From positions 1 to 11,599 of the forward strand of contig CAAEDD010000087.1 of the NCBI GenBank assembly GCA_900754515.1: a stretch of DNA of 11,599 nucleotides. The letters run 5' to 3'. This DNA comes from an uncultured Oscillospiraceae bacterium. GTDB taxonomy: Bacteria; Bacillota; Clostridia; Oscillospirales; Oscillospiraceae. The notes under the pieces are model-generated. The model saw only the letters and a list, made by a program, of their open reading frames with translations. It was not told the origin of the DNA and searched no databases. Positions 1 to 7,261 of this stretch are shown one piece after another. Within the stretch, counting starts at the first letter, position 1. Each line of letters opens with the position of its first letter. A program made the translations under genes and the position numbers.

Positions 1-3
1 AAA

Positions 4-44
4 AATGCTTAAAGGCGCTGCATTACGCAGCGCCTTTAAGCATT
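4..44 (-). terminator. Intrinsic terminator closing the minus-strand operon
   Basis: Positions 4-21 and 27-44 are perfect 18-base inverted repeats separated by a 5-base loop (attac on the plus strand). Read on the minus strand, the GC-rich stem is followed directly by a run of five U (positions 5-1, partly inside the stem foot). This is the textbook form of a Rho-independent terminator. It lies about 30 bases beyond the stop codon of the ispH-S1 gene, so it most likely ends the long minus-strand transcription unit. The plus-strand reading is also flanked by A and T residues, so weak bidirectional action is possible. Confidence 0.93.
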
Positions 45-73
45 AATTATAATTTTTATTTTTTTCTAAGGAA

Positions 74-2131
74 TTACTCTTCCTCACCCATATCGGGAAC
101 GATACCGGTAGCCTCGCCGGTGGCAGAGACTTCATAAACCAGAGCATCCTCGCCGTTGTCCTCTTCCGCTTCTTCCCGGACTTCTTCCACGGGTGCGGGA
201 GCCGGCTCGGAGAGGGCACGGATAGACAGGGAGATCTTGTGCTTGTCCTCGTCAATGGCAGTGATCTTGGCATCCACTACATCTCCAACGGTGAGCACAT
301 CCTCAGGCTTGCCTATACGGCGGTTGGCTATCTGGGAGATGTGGATAAGACCATCCACACCGGGCAGGACCTCAGCAAAGGCGCCAAAAGGCATGAGCTT
401 GACAATGGTGACGGTAGCTACGCTGCCAACATGATATTTGTTGGTAAAGGCGGTCCATGGATTGGCGTTGGGATCCTTGTAACCCAGGGAGATCTTACGC
501 TTCTCCTTGTCAAAGTTGATGACATAAACATCAACCTCGTCGCCTACAGAGAGGACCTCAGAGGGCTGATGGATACGGCCCCAGCTCAGCTCGGATACAT
601 GGACCATACCGTCAATACCGCCAATGTCCACAAATGCGCCGTAACTGGTCATGGACTTAACCACGCCATGGTACTTCTTGCCGACCTCGATCTCGTTCCA
701 GATTGCCTCGGTGCGCTCACGGCGCTCAGCCTGGGCCACACGACGGATAGAGCCGACAACACGCTTGCGGGCCTTGTTGACCTCGGTGATCTTCAGCCGA
801 ACGGTCTTTTTGAGCAGCTGGCTCATATCGGCATCCCTGGGCAGGTCGGTCTGAGAGGCAGGAACAAATACGCGAACACCCTTGACATTGACAACCACGC
901 CGCCCTTGTTTTCCTCAGTAACAACACCTTCCAGAACGGTGCCGTTATCTACGGCTTCTTCCACTTCGTTCCACATCTTGGCGGCGTCCAGACGCTTCTT
1001 GGACAGCATTGCAGTACCCTCAACGTCATTGACACGCACAACGACAGCCTCAATGGTGTCGCCGACCTTGACAACATCTTCCACCTTTACGCCGTCGTCG
1101 GTGAACTCGGAAGTGGGAATAAATCCGGAATACTTGGCACCCAGATCAACGCTGATCTCAGTGCCGGTGATAGCAACTACAATTCCGGTTACCTTATCTC
1201 CATTATATATAGTTTTGAGAGTCTCCTCCAACATTTCGTCAAAGGACTTTTCCTTCTCAACTGGGGTCTCTTCGATTTTGATTTCGTCACTCATTTTGTT
1301 TCTTACCTCCTTAATTATCCACGCAGGTGTGGATGCTCCGGCTGTGAGTCCGACAATACCGGCATTTTTAAGCTTGTCCATATCCAGCTCCGAGGCTTTT
1401 TCAATGAACTGGACATTCAAGCAGTGCTCTGAGCATATCTGTGCAAGGTGAACGCTGTTTGCACTGTGCTTCCCGCCGATGACCACCATGGCATCACATT
1501 CCGAGGCAAGCCTTGCCGCTTCCTCCTGCCGCGTGAACGTAGCAAGACATATTGTATCAGATATTTTCGCATTTGTACATCTTTTTTTTATTACATTACA
1601 ACATTCAGTAAAATTACTGCGTGTCTGAGTGGTTTGCACGACAACTGTTATTGGTTTTCCCCAATACTCTGCATTTTTATCCAGCCATATTTCCAGATCC
1701 TGAGAATTTTCAAATACGGCGTGATCCCCGCACCAACCGCAGATGCCCTCCACTTCCGGGTGTTTGGGCATGCCTATTATAATGACGAAGCGGTTTTCCG
1801 CCGCTGCCCTGCTGACTATTGTATGTATAGCCTTTACCTTTGGGCAGGTGGCATCGACTATTTCCCCTCCGGCCTTTTTAAGTTCTTCATAGGTTGCTCT
1901 GGGAAGACCATGGGCACGGATAAGGACGCTCTCTCCTGCCTTCAGCTCCTCCGGACGGTCTATGACCCGCATCCCGCCTGACTCCAGACGGTGCACCACG
2001 TCCTCGTTATGAATAAGCTCTCCGAAACTTGCGCAGCTTCCCTTTTCTTTTAAAAGCTTTTCCGCCATATCCACTGAGCGGCTTACTCCAAAGCAAAAGC
2101 CTGCGCTCTCCGCCACCCTCAGCTCTCTCAT
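74..2131 (-). CDS. ispH: IspH (HMBPP reductase) fused to a four-repeat S1 RNA-binding protein
   Basis: 685-residue bifunctional protein. Residues 1 to about 280 are 4-hydroxy-3-methylbut-2-enyl diphosphate reductase, the 4Fe-4S enzyme that makes IPP and DMAPP at the end of the MEP pathway. The three cluster cysteines are present (C13 in AGFCFGV, C96 in DATCPKVK, C195), with H41, H74, H124, E126, S223/N225 and S267 matching the known active-site set. After an acidic linker come four S1/OB repeats at roughly 310-380, 396-464, 483-551 and 568-638, then a Glu-rich tail. Repeats 3 and 4 are the most canonical (SYGAFVDIGGIDGMVHVSEL; PFGAFAEVLPGVDGLIHIS). Such IspH-S1 fusions are known in Clostridia. 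The ATG overlaps the cmk stop (ATGA), with GAGG seven bases upstream, so translation is coupled. An internal ribosome site at the junction may also yield the S1 part alone. Its role in translation or mRNA binding is inferred from family. Confidence 0.96.
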   Translation of the reverse strand: MRELRVAESAGFCFGVSRSVDMAEKLLKEKGSCASFGELIHNEDVVHRLESGGMRVIDRPEELKAGESVLIRAHGLPRATYEELKKAGGEIVDATCPKVKAIHTIVSRAAAENRFVIIIGMPKHPEVEGICGWCGDHAVFENSQDLEIWLDKNAEYWGKPITVVVQTTQTRSNFTECCNVIKKRCTNAKISDTICLATFTRQEEAARLASECDAMVVIGGKHSANSVHLAQICSEHCLNVQFIEKASELDMDKLKNAGIVGLTAGASTPAWIIKEVRNKMSDEIKIEETPVEKEKSFDEMLEETLKTIYNGDKVTGIVVAITGTEISVDLGAKYSGFIPTSEFTDDGVKVEDVVKVGDTIEAVVVRVNDVEGTAMLSKKRLDAAKMWNEVEEAVDNGTVLEGVVTEENKGGVVVNVKGVRVFVPASQTDLPRDADMSQLLKKTVRLKITEVNKARKRVVGSIRRVAQAERRERTEAIWNEIEVGKKYHGVVKSMTSYGAFVDIGGIDGMVHVSELSWGRIHQPSEVLSVGDEVDVYVINFDKEKRKISLGYKDPNANPWTAFTNKYHVGSVATVTIVKLMPFGAFAEVLPGVDGLIHISQIANRRIGKPEDVLTVGDVVDAKITAIDEDKHKISLSIRALSEPAPAPVEEVREEAEEDNGEDALVYEVSATGEATGIVPDMGEEE
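1292..1312 (-). promoter_or_regulatory. Internal Shine-Dalgarno and ATG at the IspH/S1 junction
   Basis: On the minus strand AAGGAGGT (1305-1312) precedes an in-frame ATG (1292-1294, Met280 of the fusion) by ten bases. Starting here would give a 406-residue protein (74-1294) beginning MSDEIKIEET and holding all four S1 repeats and nothing of IspH. The site lies exactly where the IspH domain ends. The SD bases encode Lys-Glu-Val at the end of IspH, a common sequence there, so coincidence is possible. However, this match to the anti-SD is stronger than the sites in front of most other genes in the window. The codon style also shifts at this point. Use of the site is inferred, not shown. Confidence 0.5.
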
Positions 2132-2826
2132 ATCCGTTCCTCACTCTCCGGAGTCAGCCTTGTCACCACTAACTCGGCAAGCAGCCGGAAGCTCTCCTCA
2201 AAGCCAATGTCGCTTGTGTCCACCACAAGAGCGTCATCCGCCGCCTTAAGAGGCGCTGCCGCCCTGCTGCTGTCCTGCTTGTCCCGATATTCTATATCCT
2301 TGAGCACTTCATCAAAATCGGCTTCTATACCCTTGTTTTTCAGCTCCAGCATCCGCCGCCTGGCTCTGGCCTCGCTGCTGGCCGTGAGAAAGATCTTCAA
2401 TTCCGCATCGGGCAGAACCACGGTGCCTATGTCTCGACCGTCCATAATTACATTGTTTTTCCTTGCCATGTCCCTCTGCATCTCCAGCAGATAGGTTCTC
2501 ACTGCCTGATGGGATGACACATCTGAAGCGCATATAGATATCTCCGGCAGGCGTATCTCCTCTGAAACATCTTCCCCATCCAGATACATCCGCTGCTCTC
2601 CTGCTTTGTTGTAACCCATCTCTATTCTGATTTGGGGCAGCAGCTCCATAACTGCCTTTTCATCCTTACGGTCTATACCCCGCCGATAGGCAGCAAGACC
2701 CAGAGTGCGGTATATGGCCCCGGTGTCCACATAAATAAATCGGAAAGCCTCCGCCAGCTTTCTTGCCATACTGCTCTTACCGGCCCCTGAAGGCCCGTCA
2801 ATGGCTATGGAAAAAAATCCGTTCAT
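2128..2826 (-). CDS. cmk: Cytidylate kinase
   Basis: Phosphorylates CMP and dCMP with ATP in pyrimidine nucleotide metabolism; cytosolic. The protein has a P-loop near the N-terminus (GPSGAGKSS, residues 11-19), the DTGAIYR segment that follows it in this family, and the MDGRDIGTVVLPDA block (about 128-141) typical of Cmk, followed by an Arg-rich lid (EARARRRM). With the start used here it is 232 residues, close to the usual 220-230. I chose the ATG at 2824-2826 because it puts the P-loop at the normal distance from the N-terminus and has GGGGG five bases upstream. The open frame extends to 2895, but those 23 extra residues look unlike Cmk and would overlap the preceding gene. The stop overlaps the ispH-S1 start by four bases. 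In many Clostridia a plsC acyltransferase lies between cmk and ispH; none is present here. Confidence 0.95.
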   Translation of the reverse strand: MNGFFSIAIDGPSGAGKSSMARKLAEAFRFIYVDTGAIYRTLGLAAYRRGIDRKDEKAVMELLPQIRIEMGYNKAGEQRMYLDGEDVSEEIRLPEISICASDVSSHQAVRTYLLEMQRDMARKNNVIMDGRDIGTVVLPDAELKIFLTASSEARARRRMLELKNKGIEADFDEVLKDIEYRDKQDSSRAAAPLKAADDALVVDTSDIGFEESFRLLAELVVTRLTPESEERI

Positions 2827-2875
2827 AAAAACCCCCATCTGTATTTGTTTCCATGTATGAGCTGCATTTGCCCTT

Positions 2876-4498
2876 TCAGCGCCCACTGCGCGCATATATA
2901 TCCGTCAAAGGTACGCCATAAGCTTCAATAGTATGCATAAGGTAAAAATCCTCCGGAATATCCGTACCATAAACAATACCTCTGGTAGAGTTTACAACAA
3001 TATAGTCTGCCGAAGAGTAGTCATACACCAGTTCAACTTTCATCGCCTCATCCGTCGGCAAAACATTATAGGCATTTATCAGCAGAAGCCTTGTCGTATC
3101 TGTGCCCCATGATATAGCCGTTGCCCCATCATTGGGAGAATCTTCGAGAATAAGTTCAAGGGCATCTCTGGTCGACACTCCCCAGTAGTCAGTTTCATAC
3201 CTGTATCCAGCGTCTTTGCCCGCCATAATATTAAAATATGCGAACTGATATGGGTGGTTGGCCGCCATCTGTACAGTATTCGCGGCAATGAGGCATATCA
3301 CCGCAAAAGCGGATACTTTTTTCCAGCGGCCCAACAGCAACTCCAAACCGTAAAAGGCCAATGCAAGAATGCCAAAATAGCTAAAGTAAAAATGCCTCCA
3401 TCCGTTATACACAATAGATTTACTTGTACTGGCAACCAGCAAAGGCAGCAAAGTGCACAAGCAAATCATCCCAGTAGTCAACAATATCTCTGTCTGGTTT
3501 TTTCGCTGCTTTCCGCTGACTAGGCAAAACAGGAGTCTTCCTGCTCCTAAAACCGCCAGTCCAAGAATAAACAGCGGTGTAGTGATGCATATGAGCGTAA
3601 TAAGGTATCTTCCTGGCAGTTCCCCGGCTACCGGGCTTAGAGCTTCCCCCTCAAACAGCACTAAGCCGTCCCAACGGGAAAATTGGAAGGCATTAAAAAG
3701 GCAATAGTCGAAGAAGCCTGCCACATCCCTCCACATTGCCGGAGTAAGCAGATAATAGAAAGCACAAAACATGGCAATGGAAGCCAGCATAGCCTTTATT
3801 CTTGGACCGTCTCCCCACTTTTTGTATACGCTTGTATATACAAGATAGTAAACTCCAATCACCCCGTATACATACAAGCCGACAATTTTTGTATTGGCAG
3901 TCAGGGCAGCAAGGAGCGAAAAAAGGAAGATATGAAATGGCCTGCAGTATTTTGTTGCCAGGATTCCTAGGCAACAGGTGTCTATCACCAGAGCCAGCAA
4001 TACTATATCCTTGTTATTATAATGCATTTCCCCGAAGAATCTGGGGGTAATAAAAAGCATAAGCGCACACAGCAGTGCAAGGACAGGATTTTTAAACAGA
4101 TCTTTTACCAGTATGAATATCGCGATAACTGCAGTAAAACTGATAATATATGTGTACACGTGATATATAAGCGACAACGAACCAGAGCTAATATCAATCT
4201 GATTTGTTTTTGCCATATACAGCAGTGGGCTTATAGGGTAATAGGCGGCCTGCCCATGATCTATTTCAATGCTCTGGCTTATGGGTATGTAGTTATTTGC
4301 ATCAAAGCCGTACATTATCTGACTGTCTTCTTTAAAGTACAGCCCCAAGTATTCCCGCAGATTTCCCATAAGAATACCTATCTCTGTATTTTCATCTGGA
4401 GGTATCCCGTAATCCGAAGTCACTGCAAGCCCCATGGCAAACGCAAGGAATAGAATAAAGGCGCAAAAGTATAAAATGGTTTTTTCTTTCAGTTTCAT
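2876..4498 (-). CDS. GT-C type membrane glycosyltransferase (GT39/ArnT-like)
   Basis: 540-residue polytopic membrane protein with roughly nine to eleven hydrophobic segments. An N-terminal TM helix is followed by an exported loop bearing an acidic pair (D35-E36 in GIPPDENTE). This is the place and type of the catalytic acid in GT-C enzymes, which move sugars from lipid-phosphate donors onto lipids, proteins or wall polymers outside the membrane. Further family-like marks are PRFFGEMHYNNKD (about 152-164) and NGWRHFYF in the middle, plus a soluble C-terminal region. The exact donor and acceptor cannot be read from the sequence. The start at 4496-4498 (MKLKEK) is preferred over 4513 because GGAGG lies nine to ten bases before it. 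It begins 17 bases after the flavoprotein gene, so it is in the operon. Codon use and base composition look more AT-rich than in its neighbours, partly because of TM codons. Transfer or insertion into a conserved cluster is possible. Confidence 0.75.
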   Translation of the reverse strand: MKLKEKTILYFCAFILFLAFAMGLAVTSDYGIPPDENTEIGILMGNLREYLGLYFKEDSQIMYGFDANNYIPISQSIEIDHGQAAYYPISPLLYMAKTNQIDISSGSLSLIYHVYTYIISFTAVIAIFILVKDLFKNPVLALLCALMLFITPRFFGEMHYNNKDIVLLALVIDTCCLGILATKYCRPFHIFLFSLLAALTANTKIVGLYVYGVIGVYYLVYTSVYKKWGDGPRIKAMLASIAMFCAFYYLLTPAMWRDVAGFFDYCLFNAFQFSRWDGLVLFEGEALSPVAGELPGRYLITLICITTPLFILGLAVLGAGRLLFCLVSGKQRKNQTEILLTTGMICLCTLLPLLVASTSKSIVYNGWRHFYFSYFGILALAFYGLELLLGRWKKVSAFAVICLIAANTVQMAANHPYQFAYFNIMAGKDAGYRYETDYWGVSTRDALELILEDSPNDGATAISWGTDTTRLLLINAYNVLPTDEAMKVELVYDYSSADYIVVNSTRGIVYGTDIPEDFYLMHTIEAYGVPLTDIYARSGR

Positions 4499-4515
4499 AT
4501 ACTGCCCCTCCATGC

Positions 4516-5751
4516 TTAAAGCTGCACAGAATTTCCGGCCACATAGCCGGTAGACCAGGCAATTTGCAGATTGAATCCGCCGGTATAGCCGTCCAGATCC
4601 AGTATCTCCCCGGCAAAATATAGTCCCTTTACAAGTTTTGACTCCATGGTGCGGGGGTTCACCTCTTTGGTGCTGACTCCCCCGGCAGTGACTATTGCCT
4701 CATCAATGGGTCTTGTACCGCTGATCGACACTGAAAAGGCCTTGAACAAGTGCAGTAGTCTCATGCGCTGTTCCCGTGTAATACTGTTGACTTTGGTATC
4801 CTCGGGAATGCCGGACAGCTCAATGAGCACCGGTATCATGGCCCGGCCCGCCAGGTCGTTCAGTGCGTTTTTAAATTCCCGGTTGGAGTATTTTTCAAAG
4901 TCCCTGAGGAGTCTTGCGTCCAGTTTCTTTTCATCCAGTCCCGGCTTAAGGTCAATCTCAAGTCTGTAGGAAGCGCTGCCCATATTTCTCATATGGGCAC
5001 TGGCAGACAGCACCAGCGGTCCCGACACTCCGAAATGGGTAAACAGCATTTCCCCCAGTTCCTTATATATCAGCTTATCATTTTCAAAGGCCGACAGGCA
5101 CACATTTTTCAGGGCAAAGCCCTGCATGGCGGCACAGTACCAGTCCTCACTCTCCAGGGGAACAAGGGATGGCCGCAGCCTTGTTATGCTGTGACCCAGT
5201 TTTTTTGCCATAGCATGTCCCGTCCCGTCTGAGCCGGTGAGGGGATAGGACAGTCCGCCCGTACATAAAGCTGCAGCCCGGCACTCAACAAATCCCTGGT
5301 CGGTCAAAACACCGGTGACGCTCCCGTCCGCCGCCTTTATTTCCAGGGCCTTCCTGTGCAGCACTCTTACTCCTCTGCGCTCACATAGTCTTGAAAACGC
5401 CCCTGCAACATCGTTCGCATTGTCAGACACGGGGAAAACGCGGTTGCCCCGCTCCACCTTTAAAGGCAGCCCAAGGCCTTCAAAAAAGGCCATGGTATCA
5501 GATGGTGAAAGACGGTTCAGGGCGCTGTAAAGAAAACGCCCATCCCCAGGAATGTTTGCCATAAAAGTTTTTATATCACAACTATTGGTCACATTGCAGC
5601 GGCCTTTGCCGGTTATCCGTAACTTACGTCCCAGCTGCCGGTTGGGTTCAAGAAGAACCGTTTCCACGCCCCTGGCAGCAGCAGCGCAGGCACACATAAG
5701 TCCGGCGGCACCTCCGCCAATAACTACCAGCTCAGTTTTCTCCCGGTTCAT
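4516..5751 (-). CDS. NAD(P)/FAD-dependent oxidoreductase, BaiN/HI0933 (YhiN) family
   Basis: 411-residue flavoprotein. The N-terminal Rossmann motif for FAD is VIGGGAAGLMC (residues 10-20). It is followed by the family signature GRKLRITGKGRCNVTNS (41-57), a substrate-domain insert, and a C-terminal FAD contact region (GLYFAGEILDLDGYTGGFN, about 376-394). This family is widespread and often annotated as aminoacetone oxidase or BaiN. BaiN itself was linked to bile-acid dehydroxylation, but family membership alone does not support that activity here, and the true substrate is unknown. I chose the ATG at 5749-5751 because AGGGAG lies eight bases upstream and the Rossmann motif then starts at the usual distance; the open frame upstream to 5802 has no family-like sequence. 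The first 20 bases overlap the end of the RpiR-type gene, which suggests coupled translation. Confidence 0.9.
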   Translation of the reverse strand: MNREKTELVVIGGGAAGLMCACAAAARGVETVLLEPNRQLGRKLRITGKGRCNVTNSCDIKTFMANIPGDGRFLYSALNRLSPSDTMAFFEGLGLPLKVERGNRVFPVSDNANDVAGAFSRLCERRGVRVLHRKALEIKAADGSVTGVLTDQGFVECRAAALCTGGLSYPLTGSDGTGHAMAKKLGHSITRLRPSLVPLESEDWYCAAMQGFALKNVCLSAFENDKLIYKELGEMLFTHFGVSGPLVLSASAHMRNMGSASYRLEIDLKPGLDEKKLDARLLRDFEKYSNREFKNALNDLAGRAMIPVLIELSGIPEDTKVNSITREQRMRLLHLFKAFSVSISGTRPIDEAIVTAGGVSTKEVNPRTMESKLVKGLYFAGEILDLDGYTGGFNLQIAWSTGYVAGNSVQL

Positions 5752-6544
5752 ATGTATCGTACTCCCTGTGCAGAGCATCCAGCTCAGCAAGATTTTTGTC
5801 AAGGCTCCTTCCGCAGCTGTTTTCCAGGGCGGTGAGCAGAGCCTCTATAAGCGCGGCAACGGCAATTATTCCCTTGCCCGGCAGCATTACATCTGCATAT
5901 CGCCCCATAGGTGCAGCCTCATCGTCTGCCAGCACAAGCACTGAAGCACCCTTTTCCCTGGCATATCGGGCCGGACCGGAGAGCTGAGAGAAAAAACTGC
6001 CGCTGATTATGAGCAAAGCTGACTTGTCGTCAATTTCAAATATTTCTCTGGTCAGGCCAGCAGAGGCCGAGCAGGCGTTAAAGCCCAGAGCCCTGAGGCT
6101 ACCGGCAAAATAAGTGTCAACCCCATCCATTCCCAGACCGGACTGGACAACAATTTTTTCCGACTGGGCCAGCAGCTCCACTGCTTCTTCCAGAGCATGC
6201 TGGTTCTGGGAAGTCAAGATTGACTGAAGGCTCAGGTTGCCCCTGTCAACCGTCTGCTTAAGCGCCTCCGCATCCATGTCGGCTACTGCCTCTCCTGCGC
6301 TGCTGAGCCTGTCTTTTATCAGTTGCTGCAAGGCCCTGCGCAGATCTGCGTAGCCGCTGTAGCCCAGCTGTCTTGCAAAGCGCACCACCGTGGACTCACT
6401 AACCTGTGCAGCCTGAGAGAGCATCTGAGCCGTCATAAATGATACGCTCTCACTGTTTTCGCTTATATATCGGGCAATGGCCTTCTGTCGTTTTGAATAG
6501 CTCTGGCTTTCATCTGCCAGGCGCTGCAGCAAGTCGATTTCCAT
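5732..6544 (-). CDS. MurR/RpiR-family transcriptional regulator with SIS domain
   Basis: 270-residue DNA-binding regulator. An N-terminal HTH_6 domain (about 1-77) shows the family's recognition-helix region SESTVVRFARQLGYSGYADLRR (split here: SESTVVRFARQL at 49-60, then GYSGYADLRR). A SIS domain (about 120-235) follows, expected to bind a phosphosugar or amino-sugar phosphate. The first SIS loop reads SGLGMDG rather than the commoner Ser-rich form, so ligand preference may differ. Known members control sugar catabolism or MurNAc uptake. Here no sugar transport or catabolic gene lies alongside, so its target is unclear; the nearby wall-related genes (a D,D-carboxypeptidase and a glycosyltransferase) are one suggestion only. 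The ATG has a strong GAGGTG six bases upstream, which overlaps the stop of the pseudouridine synthase gene (4-base gap). The 3' end overlaps the flavoprotein gene. Confidence 0.9.
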   Translation of the reverse strand: MEIDLLQRLADESQSYSKRQKAIARYISENSESVSFMTAQMLSQAAQVSESTVVRFARQLGYSGYADLRRALQQLIKDRLSSAGEAVADMDAEALKQTVDRGNLSLQSILTSQNQHALEEAVELLAQSEKIVVQSGLGMDGVDTYFAGSLRALGFNACSASAGLTREIFEIDDKSALLIISGSFFSQLSGPARYAREKGASVLVLADDEAAPMGRYADVMLPGKGIIAVAALIEALLTALENSCGRSLDKNLAELDALHREYDTYEPGEN

Positions 6545-6548
6545 GCCT

Positions 6549-7253
6549 TCACCTCAATTTGTCCAGTTCCTCTGCCGTGAGATGCCTCCACTTTCCGGGA
6601 CTCAGTTCACCCAGCTCAAGCCCTGCCTCAGCTACACGCTTCAGTCTCGTGACTTTCAGCCCTACGGCATCACACATTTTTCTGACCTGACGGTTTCGCC
6701 CCTCATGGATACTTATAGACAGCAGCGCCCCGCCTGGCATAAATTTTATTATATCGGCCTGGGCCGGTCTTATGACGTACCCGTCCAGCTCCATTGGCAG
6801 GCGCAGTTCTTCCACGGCGGCAGCAATGTTCCTCCCCTGTACCCATGTGTAATAGGTCTTTGTCACCTCGTGTGATGGGTGCATCATTTTATTTGCAAAA
6901 TCCCCGTCATTGGTCATCAGCAGCAGGCCCTCGGAGTTCATGTCCAGCCGCCCTACCGGATATACCCTGACTCCCAGTTCCTGTACAAGCTGGCTTACAT
7001 TCTTCCTGCCCTTTTCATCGCTCATTGTGGTCACGTAGCCTTTGGGCTTGTTCAGCATTATGTAAACCTTCTCCCCGGTGGACGGAAGCTCTTTTCCGTC
7101 CACCAGAATCCGGTCTTTTTCAGCGTCCGCTCTGTCACCCAAAGCAGCCGGCCTGCCGTTTACGGTGACACGTCCGGCGCTGATATATTCCTCGGCTGTT
7201 CTTCGGGACATCATCCCGGCAGCCGATATTATCTTTTGCAGTTTTTCAGTCAT
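6549..7253 (-). CDS. rluB: 23S rRNA pseudouridine synthase, RluB/RsuA family
   Basis: 234-residue enzyme that isomerises uridine to pseudouridine in rRNA. An N-terminal S4 RNA-binding domain (about 2-48, LQKIISAAGMMSRRTAEEYI and following) leads into the RsuA/RluB/E/F catalytic domain, with KPKGYV and the catalytic Asp in VGRLDMNSEGLLLMTNDG (D104). The C-terminal RNRQVRKM block is also typical. RluB is preferred over RsuA because the gene sits beside scpAB and a D,D-carboxypeptidase, as rluB does in Bacillus, but the target base cannot be proven. The start is ambiguous. The ATG at 7251-7253 has GAGAG five bases upstream and gives the usual N-terminus (MTEKLQK). A GTG at 7263-7265 overlaps the preceding stop as GTGA and would add four residues. 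Confidence 0.92.
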   Translation of the reverse strand: MTEKLQKIISAAGMMSRRTAEEYISAGRVTVNGRPAALGDRADAEKDRILVDGKELPSTGEKVYIMLNKPKGYVTTMSDEKGRKNVSQLVQELGVRVYPVGRLDMNSEGLLLMTNDGDFANKMMHPSHEVTKTYYTWVQGRNIAAAVEELRLPMELDGYVIRPAQADIIKFMPGGALLSISIHEGRNRQVRKMCDAVGLKVTRLKRVAEAGLELGELSPGKWRHLTAEELDKLR

Positions 7254-7261
7254 TATTACTC

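Noticed and set aside
239..1432. Long plus-strand open frame of 397 codons opposite ispH-S1
   Set aside because: It is the mirror of a well-supported gene with clear domains. Its translation has no family-like motifs and no convincing ribosome site, and its length is explained by the biased codons of the S1 half.
1448..1981. Plus-strand 177-codon open frame opposite the IspH domain
   Set aside because: Antisense to conserved IspH active-site sequence; the product is Cys- and aromatic-rich with no recognisable domain.
2827..2895. N-terminal extension of Cmk up to 2895
   Set aside because: The extra 23 residues are unlike the family and overlap the end of the upstream gene, whereas the ATG at 2824-2826 has a G-rich site at good spacing.
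4022..4453. Plus-strand 143-codon open frame opposite the glycosyltransferase
   Set aside because: Shadow of membrane-protein codons with no motif and no ribosome site worth noting.
4977..4999. Perfect 9-base inverted repeat with a 5-base loop inside the flavoprotein gene
   Set aside because: It falls in ordinary coding sequence (His-Met-Arg-Asn-Met-Gly region), has no U-tail and no nearby gene boundary, so chance is the simplest reading.
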